64,000 bases of DNA, taken from contig NZ_CP130427.1 in the NCBI RefSeq assembly GCF_030518795.1, forward strand, positions 1,178,001-1,242,000, written 5' to 3'. Numbering within the stretch: position 1 is the first letter of the stretch; each line of letters begins with the position of its first letter. The DNA is from Micromonospora sp. NBRC 110009 (GTDB lineage: Bacteria > Actinomycetota > Actinomycetes > Mycobacteriales > Micromonosporaceae). The notes beneath the pieces are model-generated. The model was not told the origin of the DNA and did no database searches. It worked only from the letters and a program-made list of their open reading frames with translations. The position numbers were made by a program, and so were the translations under genes. This document shows positions 8,292 through 16,412 of this stretch, one piece after another.

Positions 8292-8576
8292 TCAGGGCGC
8301 CTCGACGCCGGAGATGCGGAACCGGTGCACCTCGGCGCCGCGGATCGCCGCCTGCTGCTCCGCGTCCGGGCCGGACCCACGGAAGGCGAGCAGCTGCTCG
8401 TCGGACTCCCACCGCTCGTACACGTTGACCCGGCCCGGCTCGACGAGGTCCGGGCTGACCGCGAAGTCGACGCAACCCGGCGCCAAGCGGGCCGCCCGGA
8501 CGGCCTCCACGCAGGAGGCCAGGTAGGCGTCCCGCTCGGCGGGGTCGACGTAGAGGGTGCCGGCGACGATGATCAC
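8292..8576 (-). CDS. Antibiotic biosynthesis monooxygenase (ABM)-fold protein
   Basis: 94 residues with the ferredoxin-like dimeric alpha/beta-barrel pattern of ABM/YgiN proteins: IIVAGTLYVDPAERDAYL, then APGCVDFAVSPD, VNVYERWESDEQLLAF, and a final strand near the end. Members include quinol monooxygenases and many proteins of unknown substrate. The start is the GTG at 8576, placed five bases after GGGAGG; the longer frame to 8615 has no ribosome site. It is downstream of, but not overlapping, nothing else on this strand; the TipA-like gene starts 50 bases away. Confidence 0.85.
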   Translation of the reverse strand: MIIVAGTLYVDPAERDAYLASCVEAVRAARLAPGCVDFAVSPDLVEPGRVNVYERWESDEQLLAFRGSGPDAEQQAAIRGAEVHRFRISGVEAP

Positions 8577-8625
8577 GTGACCTCCCGCGGTGAGCCGTCC
8601 GGCCCATCCTGGCATCCCCTGCCGG

Positions 8626-9384
8626 TCAGGCCCGGCTGATCGCGTTGGCGTGGATCGCCTCGTTCAGGTACGCGGCCAGCCCCGGCCGGATCTTCTCGAA
8701 GTAGGCGGTGAACCGCGGGTCCGCCACGTACATGTCGGCCAGCCCGGTGTGGATCTCGTACGAGCAGTCGTAGAACCAGCGGGTGATGAGCTGCCGATGC
8801 TCCTCGGCCAACGCCATCGCCTCCGGGCCGTCGGCCGGGGCGCCCGACTCCATCAGCGCGGTGATCCGCCGCGCCCAGTCCTCGTTGTCGGCCTTGTTGC
8901 GCAGCCAGTCCTCCTTCGAGTACCGGCCGACCCGCTCGGACGACTGCCGGTAGGCCTCGGTGCTCCCCCAGCGCCGCTCCGCCTCCTCGGCGTGCTGGTC
9001 CGGGTCGAAATCCCCGAAGACCTCGAACCGCTCCTCCGGCGTGAGCTGAATGTCCAACGTTCTCGCCTCCATCGCGAGCTCGATCGCCGCGACCATCTCG
9101 CGCAGCTTGCCGATCCGCGCGGTGAGCAGTTCGTGCTGCCGGCGCAGGTGCGGCAGCGGGCTCCCGCTCGGGTCGTCGAGGATCTCGGCGATCTCCTCCA
9201 ACGGGAACCCCAGCTCCCGGTAGGCCCGGATGAGCTGCAACCGCTCCAGGTCGGCGTCGTCGTAGCGGCGGTAGCCGACCGCGGTGCGCCCGCTCGGCGA
9301 CAGCAGCCCGATCTCGTCGTAGTGGTGCAGGGTCCGCACGGTCACCCGCGCGGCCCGGGCCACCTGACCCACCGTGTACGCCAT
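8626..9384 (-). CDS. MerR-family regulator with TipAS-type drug-recognition domain
   Basis: 252 residues. Residues 1-70 are a MerR winged helix (YTVGQVARAARVTVRTLHHY, GYRRYDDADLERL). A dimerising coiled coil spans about 75-115, and the C-terminal 130 residues form a TipAS-like globin-type helical domain (RYSKEDWLRNKADNEDWARR, then EEHRQLITRWFYDCSYEIH). TipA relatives bind thiopeptides or other hydrophobic drugs and activate efflux or self-sequestering genes. ATG 9384 follows GGAAGGGAGGGG. The promoter at 9416-9437 has the long spacer and dyad expected for MerR autoregulation. The 3' neighbour (ABM protein) could be co-transcribed. Confidence 0.9.
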   Translation of the reverse strand: MAYTVGQVARAARVTVRTLHHYDEIGLLSPSGRTAVGYRRYDDADLERLQLIRAYRELGFPLEEIAEILDDPSGSPLPHLRRQHELLTARIGKLREMVAAIELAMEARTLDIQLTPEERFEVFGDFDPDQHAEEAERRWGSTEAYRQSSERVGRYSKEDWLRNKADNEDWARRITALMESGAPADGPEAMALAEEHRQLITRWFYDCSYEIHTGLADMYVADPRFTAYFEKIRPGLAAYLNEAIHANAISRA

Positions 9385-9415
9385 CGTCCCCTCCCTTCCG
9401 CGACCAAGGCTCCCG

Positions 9416-9437
9416 CCTCCCGCTGCGTGAGGGTCAA
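9416..9437 (-). promoter_or_regulatory. MerR-type operator/promoter of the TipA-like gene
   Basis: On the minus strand TTGACC (9437-9432) is followed by a dyad, CCTCACGC-A-GCGGGAGG, in which 7 of 8 base pairs match. Nineteen bases after the -35 lies GAGCCT as a weak -10. The overlong spacer filled by a dyad is the hallmark of MerR-family activated promoters, so autoregulation is likely. Confidence 0.65.
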
Positions 9438-9483
9438 GCCCGATTCTGGGTCCCAGCTCACACCAGCGTGCCGGAAACGCGAC

Positions 9484-9523
9484 CGCCCCCGGTCTCCGGC
9501 GGGGGTGGCGGAGACCGGGGGCG
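9484..9523 (-). terminator. Strong hairpin terminator
   Basis: A perfect 15-bp stem (CGCCCCCGGTCTCCG with CGGAGACCGGGGGCG) and 10-base loop lie 12 bases beyond the stop of the minus-strand gene ending at 9535, isolating it from the TipA-like gene. Confidence 0.75.
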
Positions 9524-9534
9524 TCCGGCGGCGG

Positions 9535-10173
9535 TCAGCTGGTGACGGGCTCCCTGGTCCGCTCGGGCGCGGCGAACGCCTCGCTGGCCGGGGTGCGGAA
9601 GGCGTGCACCAGGCCGGCGATCGACAGCAGCAGGAGCAGCGCCGCGCCGAGGTACATGGCCAGGGCCCCCTGCTCGGCCTTGCGGCCGAACTCGCTGAAC
9701 CCGTACGAGGTGAGCAGCAGGCCGCGCAGCGTCTCACCCTTGAACACCGTCTCCCGCTGGGCGGTGACGTCGGCGAGCTGCTTCTGCAGGTCGGCCAGGT
9801 TGGCGGCGTTGGTCTGCTCGGCCTGGGCCACCTGCTTCTGCAGCGCGGTCTGCGGCGCGCCGAGGTCTGCGTACGTCTTGCCGCCGCCGATCGACTGCAG
9901 GTGCAGGCCGATGAACTCGTTGGCGTAGCACTCGGCCTGCTTGCCGGTGGTGAGCGGCTGGCCGGCGTACTCGCGCAGGCAGTCCGACTTCTTCTCCTCG
10001 TCGGTGAGTGTGTCGGCCGGCTTGAAGCTGATGTGCTGCGCGCCGAGCTGGTCGTGCACGTAGGTGTTGGCGAAGTTGGCGTTCGTCGTGAGGACGACGC
10101 CCACGACGAGCAGCAGGACCGCGAGGCCCAGCCCGCCGATGCTGAACAGCAGATCCAGCGTCCGTCGCTTCAT
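9535..10173 (-). CDS. Two-TM membrane protein with extracytoplasmic coiled coil
   Basis: 212 residues. A membrane helix at about 9-28 and a second at about 172-195 flank an extracytoplasmic region. That region contains an acidic/Lys segment with two cysteines (SDCLREY, AECYANEF) and a heptad-rich stretch (about 105-150, LQKQVAQAEQTNAANLADLQ) likely to form a coiled coil. Both termini face the cytoplasm. I do not recognise a named family; similar proteins are common and unannotated in actinomycetes. It is a single-gene unit, with the hairpin at 9484 downstream. Confidence 0.75.
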   Translation of the reverse strand: MKRRTLDLLFSIGGLGLAVLLLVVGVVLTTNANFANTYVHDQLGAQHISFKPADTLTDEEKKSDCLREYAGQPLTTGKQAECYANEFIGLHLQSIGGGKTYADLGAPQTALQKQVAQAEQTNAANLADLQKQLADVTAQRETVFKGETLRGLLLTSYGFSEFGRKAEQGALAMYLGAALLLLLSIAGLVHAFRTPASEAFAAPERTREPVTS

Positions 10174-10296
10174 GTCTGGCTCCTGAGTGGATGGTGACGT
10201 TCATTTGATGACCGTCCCATCGTCGCGGCCCGACAGCCGCCGGCAGCAGGGTCGAAACCCCCGTACCGGCCGGGACCTTAGGCCCCCTTCACCGGG

Positions 10297-10809
10297 TCAA
10301 CACTGCTCGGCCCCGCGGCGGGTGAACTGGTCGAGGCTCAGTTCGCGCGCTGGCTCGGCTTCCTGCTGGTAGTCGATGACCAGGACCGACCCGGGCGACA
10401 GCCGCGCCAGGTCGTCGACGCGGAAACGCACGTCGTCCGAGCTGAAGGAGTTGTCCTCGGTGGCGGCGTACATCTCGAAGTTGACCACGCCGTCGGGAAG
10501 CCGCGACGGTGGGAAACCGGTCAGCGGCACGGTCGCCGGTGTGGTGGCGTCGTCGGGCACGGTGTATTCCCGGCCGGGCCAGTCCCATTCGGTGTGCCGG
10601 GGATGGTGGTCGTCGGCATCGGCGTCGAAGAGCAGCACCACGTCGGGCGGACGCGGGGTGCACCAGGCCAGCACGGCCACCGGCTGGCCGGACTCGTCCA
10701 CGCTGAGGCCGATGGCCGCACCGATCTCAGGGGTGCAGGCGGTCAGGCCGGGCAGCGTGAGCAGCGCGACCGCGGACGCGGCGGCGGTTCGGCGCAGCGG
10801 GGCTCTCAT
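10297..10809 (-). CDS. Predicted lipoprotein, unknown function
   Basis: 170 residues. A lipoprotein signal ends in the lipobox LTAC with Cys25, after a twin-Arg-free basic start and a hydrophobic core. The mature part (IGLSVDESGQPVAVLAWC, later VVLLFDADADDHHP and VRFRVDDLARLSPGSVLVIDY) looks like a small beta-rich domain. No named family is recognised. It probably sits on the outer face of the membrane. It is flanked by unrelated genes and has only a weak GGGAC ribosome site. Confidence 0.75.
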   Translation of the reverse strand: MRAPLRRTAAASAVALLTLPGLTACTPEIGAAIGLSVDESGQPVAVLAWCTPRPPDVVLLFDADADDHHPRHTEWDWPGREYTVPDDATTPATVPLTGFPPSRLPDGVVNFEMYAATEDNSFSSDDVRFRVDDLARLSPGSVLVIDYQQEAEPARELSLDQFTRRGAEQC

Positions 10810-10871
10810 GCTGTGACTGTCCCGCCACCAGGTCACCGCCCCGATCCGGGACCGTAACGGGTCGGTCCCGG

Positions 10872-13166
10872 TCAGTGCGCGACGTCGGCCGGGGTGAGCG
10901 TGGCGAGCAGCTCGGGCAGGGCGACGGGACGGCCGTACCGCCAGCCCTGACCGTGCCTGCAGCCGATCGCGGCGACCGCCGCGTGCTGGGCGCCGGTCTC
11001 CACTCCCTCGGCGACCACGGCCAGGTCGAACGCGCCGGCCAGCCGGTTGACCATCTCCACCGTGGCGTAGGCGCGGCCGTCGCCGGCGTCGAGTCGGGCC
11101 ACGAAGGACCGGTCGATCTTCAGCTCGGTGGCCGGGATGCGGTGCAGATAGCTCAGCGAGGAGTAGCCGGTGCCGAAGTCGTCGATGGCGATGTGGACGC
11201 CGAGCTCGCGGAGTTGGGCGAGGCGTTCCAGCACCGTCTCGCTGCCGTCGATCAGCGCGGATTCGGTGAGTTCCAGGGTGAGCGCGCGCGGTGGCAGGCC
11301 GGCGGCCCCGACCGCCCCGGTGACGGTGGCGATCAGGTCGGGGCGACGCAGGTGGGCGGCGGCGATGTTGACCGCGACGGTGACCTCGGGGCAGTGCTTC
11401 CGCCAGGTCGCGGCGGCGTGGCAGGCCTGCTGGATGACCCACCGGTCGATCGTCAGGATCAGCCCGGTCTCCTCGGCCAGCGGCAGGAACTTGGCCGGGG
11501 TGAGCACCCCGAGGCGGGGGTGCCGCCAGCGGACGAGGGCCTCGGCGCTGCGGACCGTGCCGGTGGCCAGGTCGACGATCGGCTGGAATTCCATGAGCAG
11601 TTGGTCCTCGTCGACCGCGCGGCGCAGGTCGGCGATGAGCTCGGCCCGGCTGACCGCCGATTCGCGCAGCTCGGCGGTGCAGGTCCGGTACGCCGACTTG
11701 CCGGCCGCCTTGGCCGCGTACATGGCGATGTCGGCGTCGCGGAGCAGGTCGGTGTGCGAGGCGTGCTGCGGGCCGTACTCGGCGATGCCGATGCTGGCGG
11801 ACGGGTGCACGCCGAGGTCGTCCTCGCCGGGCAGCGGCTGGAGGGCGGCGAGCAGCCGCTCGGCGAGCCGCTCGGGGGGCACCGGCCGGCCCCGGTCGAC
11901 CAGCACGGCGAACTCGTCACCGCCGAGCCGGGCGATCATCCCGTCGGCGGCGACGGCCTCGCGCATCCGGTCGGCGATGGTGGTCAGCAGCCGGTCCCCG
12001 GAGGCGTGCCCGAAGCGGTCGTTGACCTGTTTGAAGCCGTCCAGGTCGAGCAGCAGCACGGCGACCGGGCCGCCGTCGCGCAGGGCCCGGCGCAGCCGGC
12101 GGGTGAAGGTCAGCCGGTTGGGCAGGCCGGTGAGCTGGTCGCAGAACGCGAGCCGGCGCAGCCGGGCGACCAGCCGCAGGTTCTCGTTGGCGGCCAGCCC
12201 CTGCCGCAGCGCCAGGACGCCGAGCAGGGTCATCATGCCGATGAAGATGAGGTGCGGGGTCTGGCCGGTGGGCCGCCGAGCGAGCACGACGGCGACGATC
12301 GCCCCGCCCACCGGCAGGTACGGCATGGCCACCCGCCACCAGGGCGGCAGCGGCGACTCCGCGGTCTCCTCGTCCCCGTCGGACTCGGCGGGCGGCCGGC
12401 ATCCGGTGGCGGCGCCCAGCAGCAGGTAGCTGAGCGGCCAGCAGACGTCGATCGGGTGGCCGGGGGCGTAGGAGCCGCGCGCGACGAGGGAGACGTAGAT
12501 CGCGTCGGCGACGGCCCGGGTGGCGAGGCTGGCGCCGATGAGGGTGAGCGGCCGCCACATCGGGCGGGCCGGCCCGGAGACCGCCACCAGGATGGTGAGC
12601 TGCATCAGGTCGAACATCGGGTAGAGCAGCCCGAAGGTGCGCAGCGGGTCGGCCAGGTCGGCGGCGGCGATGTCGCGGAACACCACCACCCAGCCCATCG
12701 GGATGAGGGCCAGCGCGACGATCACCCCGTCGAGCAGGGTGCGGGCCTGCTTGACCAGGCTGCGCGGGGCGGCGAGGGAGCAGAGCAGCGCGGCCGTCCC
12801 GGTGACGATGCCGGCGGTGAAGAGCCCGCCGACCAGCGGGGTGTGCGGCAGCGCGTCCCCGGCCAGCCGTTCGATCGTCCACACCGTGCGGCCGAGCGCG
12901 GCGAGCGCCATGGTGACCGCGAGGAGGACCCAGAACCGCTGCAGCGACGCCGGGTGCCGGCGGGTCACCCGGACGCAGGACACCGCCGCCCAGCTGGCTA
13001 CGGCCACCGCGCCGAGGTCGCTGATCAGGGCGGCGTGCGGCAGGCCGGCGTTCAGCCAGCAGGCTTCGGCGAGTACGACGAACGCGGCCGCGACGAGCCC
13101 GACGCGGCCGGAGAGCGGGGAACGGACCCGCGCCGTGACGGCCCGGTTCACGTCCTGCTGGGGCAC
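10872..13166 (-). CDS. Membrane GGDEF-EAL cyclic-di-GMP enzyme
   Basis: 764 residues. The first 320 residues hold about nine membrane helices, acting as a sensory module. A GGDEF domain follows (about 330-490, DQLTGLPNR, RLGGDEFAVL) and then an EAL domain (about 505-755). The GGDEF signature is intact. The EAL domain keeps EAL in SAEALVRW, N in VAVNIA, E in LELTES, the IDDFGTGYSS pair, K in ELKIDRSF and the EGVE Glu. Both synthesis and hydrolysis of c-di-GMP are therefore chemically possible. In actinomycetes c-di-GMP controls development through BldD. The start is GTG 13166 with GGAG nine bases upstream; no operon partner is evident. Confidence 0.9.
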   Translation of the reverse strand: MPQQDVNRAVTARVRSPLSGRVGLVAAAFVVLAEACWLNAGLPHAALISDLGAVAVASWAAVSCVRVTRRHPASLQRFWVLLAVTMALAALGRTVWTIERLAGDALPHTPLVGGLFTAGIVTGTAALLCSLAAPRSLVKQARTLLDGVIVALALIPMGWVVVFRDIAAADLADPLRTFGLLYPMFDLMQLTILVAVSGPARPMWRPLTLIGASLATRAVADAIYVSLVARGSYAPGHPIDVCWPLSYLLLGAATGCRPPAESDGDEETAESPLPPWWRVAMPYLPVGGAIVAVVLARRPTGQTPHLIFIGMMTLLGVLALRQGLAANENLRLVARLRRLAFCDQLTGLPNRLTFTRRLRRALRDGGPVAVLLLDLDGFKQVNDRFGHASGDRLLTTIADRMREAVAADGMIARLGGDEFAVLVDRGRPVPPERLAERLLAALQPLPGEDDLGVHPSASIGIAEYGPQHASHTDLLRDADIAMYAAKAAGKSAYRTCTAELRESAVSRAELIADLRRAVDEDQLLMEFQPIVDLATGTVRSAEALVRWRHPRLGVLTPAKFLPLAEETGLILTIDRWVIQQACHAAATWRKHCPEVTVAVNIAAAHLRRPDLIATVTGAVGAAGLPPRALTLELTESALIDGSETVLERLAQLRELGVHIAIDDFGTGYSSLSYLHRIPATELKIDRSFVARLDAGDGRAYATVEMVNRLAGAFDLAVVAEGVETGAQHAAVAAIGCRHGQGWRYGRPVALPELLATLTPADVAH

Positions 13167-13294
13167 AACGATTCGCTCCGGCTCTCTCTGAGCGCACCCT
13201 CGACGAGGCGGACCGGTTGCGGACGGCGAACGGCGCCAGCCTAGGCCAGCGCGGGGGCCACCGCCAGAGGCGATCGGCGTACGTCGCCGGCGGA

Positions 13295-13807
13295 TCAGGT
13301 GGCCGCCGGCGCGTCGCCCCCGCGGTAGAGGGCGACCAGGACGCCGTAGCGGGGCTCGTCGGGGCCGGCTTCCTGGGCGTCGCCGACCAGGTCGTCCAGG
13401 GTGGCCCGGAGCCGGTGCGCCTGCGCGGGGGTGAGCCGGAGGTGGCGCAGGTGCAGCAGCGGGTCGGGGTCGACCGCCAACTCCTCGGCGACCGCGCCGA
13501 GCAGCGCGGCGGTGGCGTTCGCGTCGCCGGCCCCGCCCACCAGCCGGCGGAACGCGCGTTGGTGGTACTGCTCGGTGCCACCGCGGACGTGCCGGGTGTG
13601 GGCGGTGCGGACCATGCCGGCCTCGGTGAGGACCTTGAGGTGGTGGGCGACGGTGCCCTTCGCCGCGCCGAGGCCGGTGGCGAGCTGGCTGATGGTGGCG
13701 GGGCCGGCGCCGAGCGCGAAGAGCAGCCGGTGGCGGAACGGGTGCGCGAGCGCCTTGAAGTGGGCCGCGGTGCGGACCTCCAGCGCATCGGGGATGTCGT
13801 CGGTCAC
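13295..13807 (-). CDS. ArsR-type winged-helix regulator
   Basis: 170 residues. A winged helix spans about residues 10-85 (HFKALAHPFRHRLLFALGAG, then GTVAHHLKVLTEAGMV). The C-terminal half is helical and may sense ligand; no metal-binding Cys pattern is seen. An ATG exists at 13864, but the intervening codons would cover the dyad operator and both -35 boxes. I therefore prefer the GTG at 13807, six bases after a GACGCT -10 and consistent with a leaderless transcript. It is divergent from the S41 protease gene, its likely target. Confidence 0.75.
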   Translation of the reverse strand: MTDDIPDALEVRTAAHFKALAHPFRHRLLFALGAGPATISQLATGLGAAKGTVAHHLKVLTEAGMVRTAHTRHVRGGTEQYHQRAFRRLVGGAGDANATAALLGAVAEELAVDPDPLLHLRHLRLTPAQAHRLRATLDDLVGDAQEAGPDEPRYGVLVALYRGGDAPAAT

Positions 13808-13811
13808 GACG

Positions 13812-13856
13812 AAAGCGTCCAACTCTCTTGACGCTTTGTCAATCGGCTGCTCTACT
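13812..13856. promoter_or_regulatory. Divergent overlapping promoters with 8-bp dyad operator
   Basis: AAAGCGTC (13812-13819) and GACGCTTT (13830-13837) form a perfect dyad with a 10-base spacer. A plus-strand TTGACG (13828-13833) with TCTACT 17 bases later serves the protease. A minus-strand TTGACA (13843-13838) with GACGCT 17 bases later serves the ArsR gene. Binding of the regulator would block both. Confidence 0.6.
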
Positions 13857-13895
13857 GCCCTCACTCACAGTGGACAACCGGACGGGGGCACTCCG

Positions 13896-14849
13896 ATGCG
13901 ACAGGACGAGATCACCGGGATCGTCGAGCGGTCCGCGAAACTGGTCGCCGAGCACTACGTCTTCCCCGAGGTCGCCGAGCGGATCGCGGCCCACCTGGGC
14001 GACCGCCTGCGCGCCGGCCGGTACGCCGAGGTCACCGACCCGGCGGCGCTGGGCGCGCTGGTCACCGAGGACCTCCAGTCGGTCAACCGCGACCTGCACC
14101 TGCGACTCAAGCATCACCCGACACCGCTGGCCGAGGTCGACGACGACCCGGCCGACGAGCAGTTCACCCGGCTCGCCGAGACCACCATGGGCGGCATCGC
14201 CCGGGTGCAACGCCTCCCCGGCAACGTCGGAGTGCTGGACATCAGCCCGTGCCTCTTCCCGCCGCAGCTGGCCGGCGACGCCATGACGGCGGCGCTGCGG
14301 CTGCTCGTCGGCACCGACGCGCTCCTGCTCGACCTGCGCGGCAATCAGGGCGGCAGCCCCGACATGGTCGCCCTGATCTGTGGCTGGTTCTTCGTCGAGC
14401 CGGTGCACCTGCACACCATGTACGACCGGGCCGGTACCGGCCGCCAGTTCTGGAGCGCCGCCCACCTGCCGGTCCCCCGGTACGCCCCCGACAAGCCGGT
14501 TCACGTGCTGACCGGCCCGAAGACGTTCTCCGGCGGCGAGGAGCTGGCGTACGACCTCCAGCAGCTCGGCCGGGCCACGGTGGTCGGCGAGCGGACCGGC
14601 GGCGGCGCGCACCCCCGGGTCGGCTTCCGCACCCATCCGCACCTGGAGCTGACCGTGCCGGTGGCCCGGCCGGTGCACGCGGCGACCGGCACCAACTGGG
14701 AGGGGTGCGGGGTGGTGCCCGACGTCGAGGTGCCGGCGGCCGAGGCGCAGGACACGGCGTACCGGACGGCCCTGGAGAGCCTGCTCGCCGCGGACCCGCA
14801 GCGGCCCACGGCGGACGAGGCGCGGGAGGCCCTGGCGACGCTCTCCTGA
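13896..14849 (+). CDS. S41-family (C-terminal processing/IRBP-like) peptidase
   Basis: 317 residues. The N-terminal helical domain (about 1-95) matches the tricorn/IRBP-like lead of S41 proteins. The catalytic domain starts with GGIARVQRLPGNVGVLDI and includes DALLLDLRGNQGGSPDM. The nucleophile segment is TGPKTFSGGEELAYDL, with Ser as the probable nucleophile, followed by GERTGGGAH. There is no signal peptide and no PDZ domain, so it is probably cytoplasmic. GGGGG precedes the ATG by about seven bases. It is transcribed away from the ArsR gene and is likely repressed through the operator between them. Confidence 0.85.
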   Translation: MRQDEITGIVERSAKLVAEHYVFPEVAERIAAHLGDRLRAGRYAEVTDPAALGALVTEDLQSVNRDLHLRLKHHPTPLAEVDDDPADEQFTRLAETTMGGIARVQRLPGNVGVLDISPCLFPPQLAGDAMTAALRLLVGTDALLLDLRGNQGGSPDMVALICGWFFVEPVHLHTMYDRAGTGRQFWSAAHLPVPRYAPDKPVHVLTGPKTFSGGEELAYDLQQLGRATVVGERTGGGAHPRVGFRTHPHLELTVPVARPVHAATGTNWEGCGVVPDVEVPAAEAQDTAYRTALESLLAADPQRPTADEAREALATLS

Positions 14850-14857
14850 CCCGAGCC

Positions 14858-16375
14858 TCAGGACCATTCCTCGGCCGGGTCGCCGTCGACGACCGGGACC
14901 GGTTCGGCCGCCGCGGCGGCGGGCGGGCCGCCGTGCGTCCACGGGGTCTCCTCGGGGGCGGGGAAGTTCCCGGCCGGCAGGTACGCGTCCGACAGGGTGG
15001 TGAAGCAGAGCCGCTCCCCCACCTCGGGCACGCTGCCGGGCGCCGCGGTCAGCCCGCGGCCCATCCCGCCGGAGAGCTCGAGGACCACCTCGGTCTTGCC
15101 GTCCGCGCCGGGGGTCACGAAGACCACCTTGGCCTTCTGGCTCGGCCGGGCCGGCGAGTACAGGGTCGCGCCGACCGGCACCAGCACCGGTTCGGTGGTG
15201 ACCACCTGGATGCGGGGGCGCAGCACCGGCCGCTTGCCGGTGTCGTCCACCCGCTTCGGGTCGGCCAGGGTCACCTCGCCGACGAACGCCTCCCCGGTCA
15301 GCCGGTGCTCGGCCATCACCAGCGGGTCGTCGTAGGCGCGCTGGACGGCGTACGAGGCGAGGGCCCGCTCCAGCCGGTGCAGCCGCACCGCCGCGGCCAC
15401 CGCCCCGTCCCGGCGCGGCTGCGGCGCACCCCCGGCGTCGACGTGCTCGGCATAGCCGGTGAAGGCGTCCCGGTCGCCGTCCCAGCGGCCGGCCACCCGG
15501 GCCCCGGGCGGCAGCGCGCGCAGCAATCCCACGCCGCGCCACATCAGCTCCCAGGTGGGCGCGAGCTGGTCGCGCAGCAGCCCTTCCAGCTCCGCGTACG
15601 CCCCGGCGCGGGCGACCGGGTCCGCCTCGGCCTCGGCGTACGCGGCGACGGCCGGGGCGAGCCGGCGGTTGTCGAAGTCGGGGTCGGTGGCCGGGCCGGC
15701 GGGCGGGCAGACGTCCGGGTCCTCCGCGCGGGCGGCCGCCTCGGCGCCGGTCAGCCCGGCCGGCGGGTCGATCCAGCCGAGCAGCGCCGGCAGGTGCAGG
15801 TCCTCCACCGCGCTCTGCCCGGTCGCCCAGTGCAGGGTCAGCGCCTCGGTCATCGCCAGCAGCGCCGCCGCGCCGGGATGTTCGGCCCGCTCGGCGAAGA
15901 AGGTCAGCCAGCGGCCGAGCAGCGGCACCGACGGGTGCACCGGGTGCTCGCCGTCCGGGCGGCGGAACCGGGTGGAGCGGCCGAACAGCCGCAGGAAGGT
16001 GATCCCGGCCGGGTTGGGCACCAGCAGCTGCGGGGCGTCGACGTAGCGGTGGCGCACGTCCCGGCCCCGGTCGACCGGCACCGCCTCGGTCGCCCCGCGG
16101 AACTCGTCCAGGTAGGGCAGCACGATCCCGGCCAGCTCGGCGGCGAAGCGGAACCGCTGGTCGCGGTTGCGGGGCTGCGGCACGATCAGCAGCCGCGGCT
16201 GGTCGGCCGCGGTGCCGACCATGGCGGCGAGCGGGGCGTTCGCCTCGCCGGCCAGGGCGAGGGGCACCAGCACCAGCGGGCGCTCGGACAGGTGCAGGTG
16301 CCGGACGGTGGCGACCGGCTGGGCCACCCCGGCGGCGAGCGCCTGCGCCTTGGCGAGGGCGCGCAGCGTGCTCAC
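14858..16375 (-). CDS. Unidentified 505-residue partner of the Fe-S RecB nuclease
   Basis: I do not recognise a family. The protein is soluble, without signal or membrane helices. It has an alpha/beta start (residues about 1-75, with VRHLHLSERPLVLVPLAL), a conserved-looking segment LLVPNPAGITFLRLFGRST, a long helical middle (about 130-330) and a beta-rich C-terminus (about 375-490, EVTLADPKRVDDTGKRPVL, KAKVVFVTPGADGKTEVVLE). The start is GTG 16375 behind GGGAGCAGC. The ATG that overlaps the nuclease stop is in another frame and gives only 14 codons. It is the only gene following the nuclease and ends nine bases from the convergent protease gene. A role with the nuclease in DNA processing or defence is inference. 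Confidence 0.65.
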   Translation of the reverse strand: MSTLRALAKAQALAAGVAQPVATVRHLHLSERPLVLVPLALAGEANAPLAAMVGTAADQPRLLIVPQPRNRDQRFRFAAELAGIVLPYLDEFRGATEAVPVDRGRDVRHRYVDAPQLLVPNPAGITFLRLFGRSTRFRRPDGEHPVHPSVPLLGRWLTFFAERAEHPGAAALLAMTEALTLHWATGQSAVEDLHLPALLGWIDPPAGLTGAEAAARAEDPDVCPPAGPATDPDFDNRRLAPAVAAYAEAEADPVARAGAYAELEGLLRDQLAPTWELMWRGVGLLRALPPGARVAGRWDGDRDAFTGYAEHVDAGGAPQPRRDGAVAAAVRLHRLERALASYAVQRAYDDPLVMAEHRLTGEAFVGEVTLADPKRVDDTGKRPVLRPRIQVVTTEPVLVPVGATLYSPARPSQKAKVVFVTPGADGKTEVVLELSGGMGRGLTAAPGSVPEVGERLCFTTLSDAYLPAGNFPAPEETPWTHGGPPAAAAAEPVPVVDGDPAEEWS

Positions 16376-16412
16376 GAGCTGCTCCCGGGAAGGCCGGCGG
16401 GTCGGGGCGTAC

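Noticed and set aside
13808..13864. Upstream ATG extension of the ArsR regulator
   Set aside because: It would place the dyad operator and both -35 boxes inside the coding region; the added residues show no conserved character.
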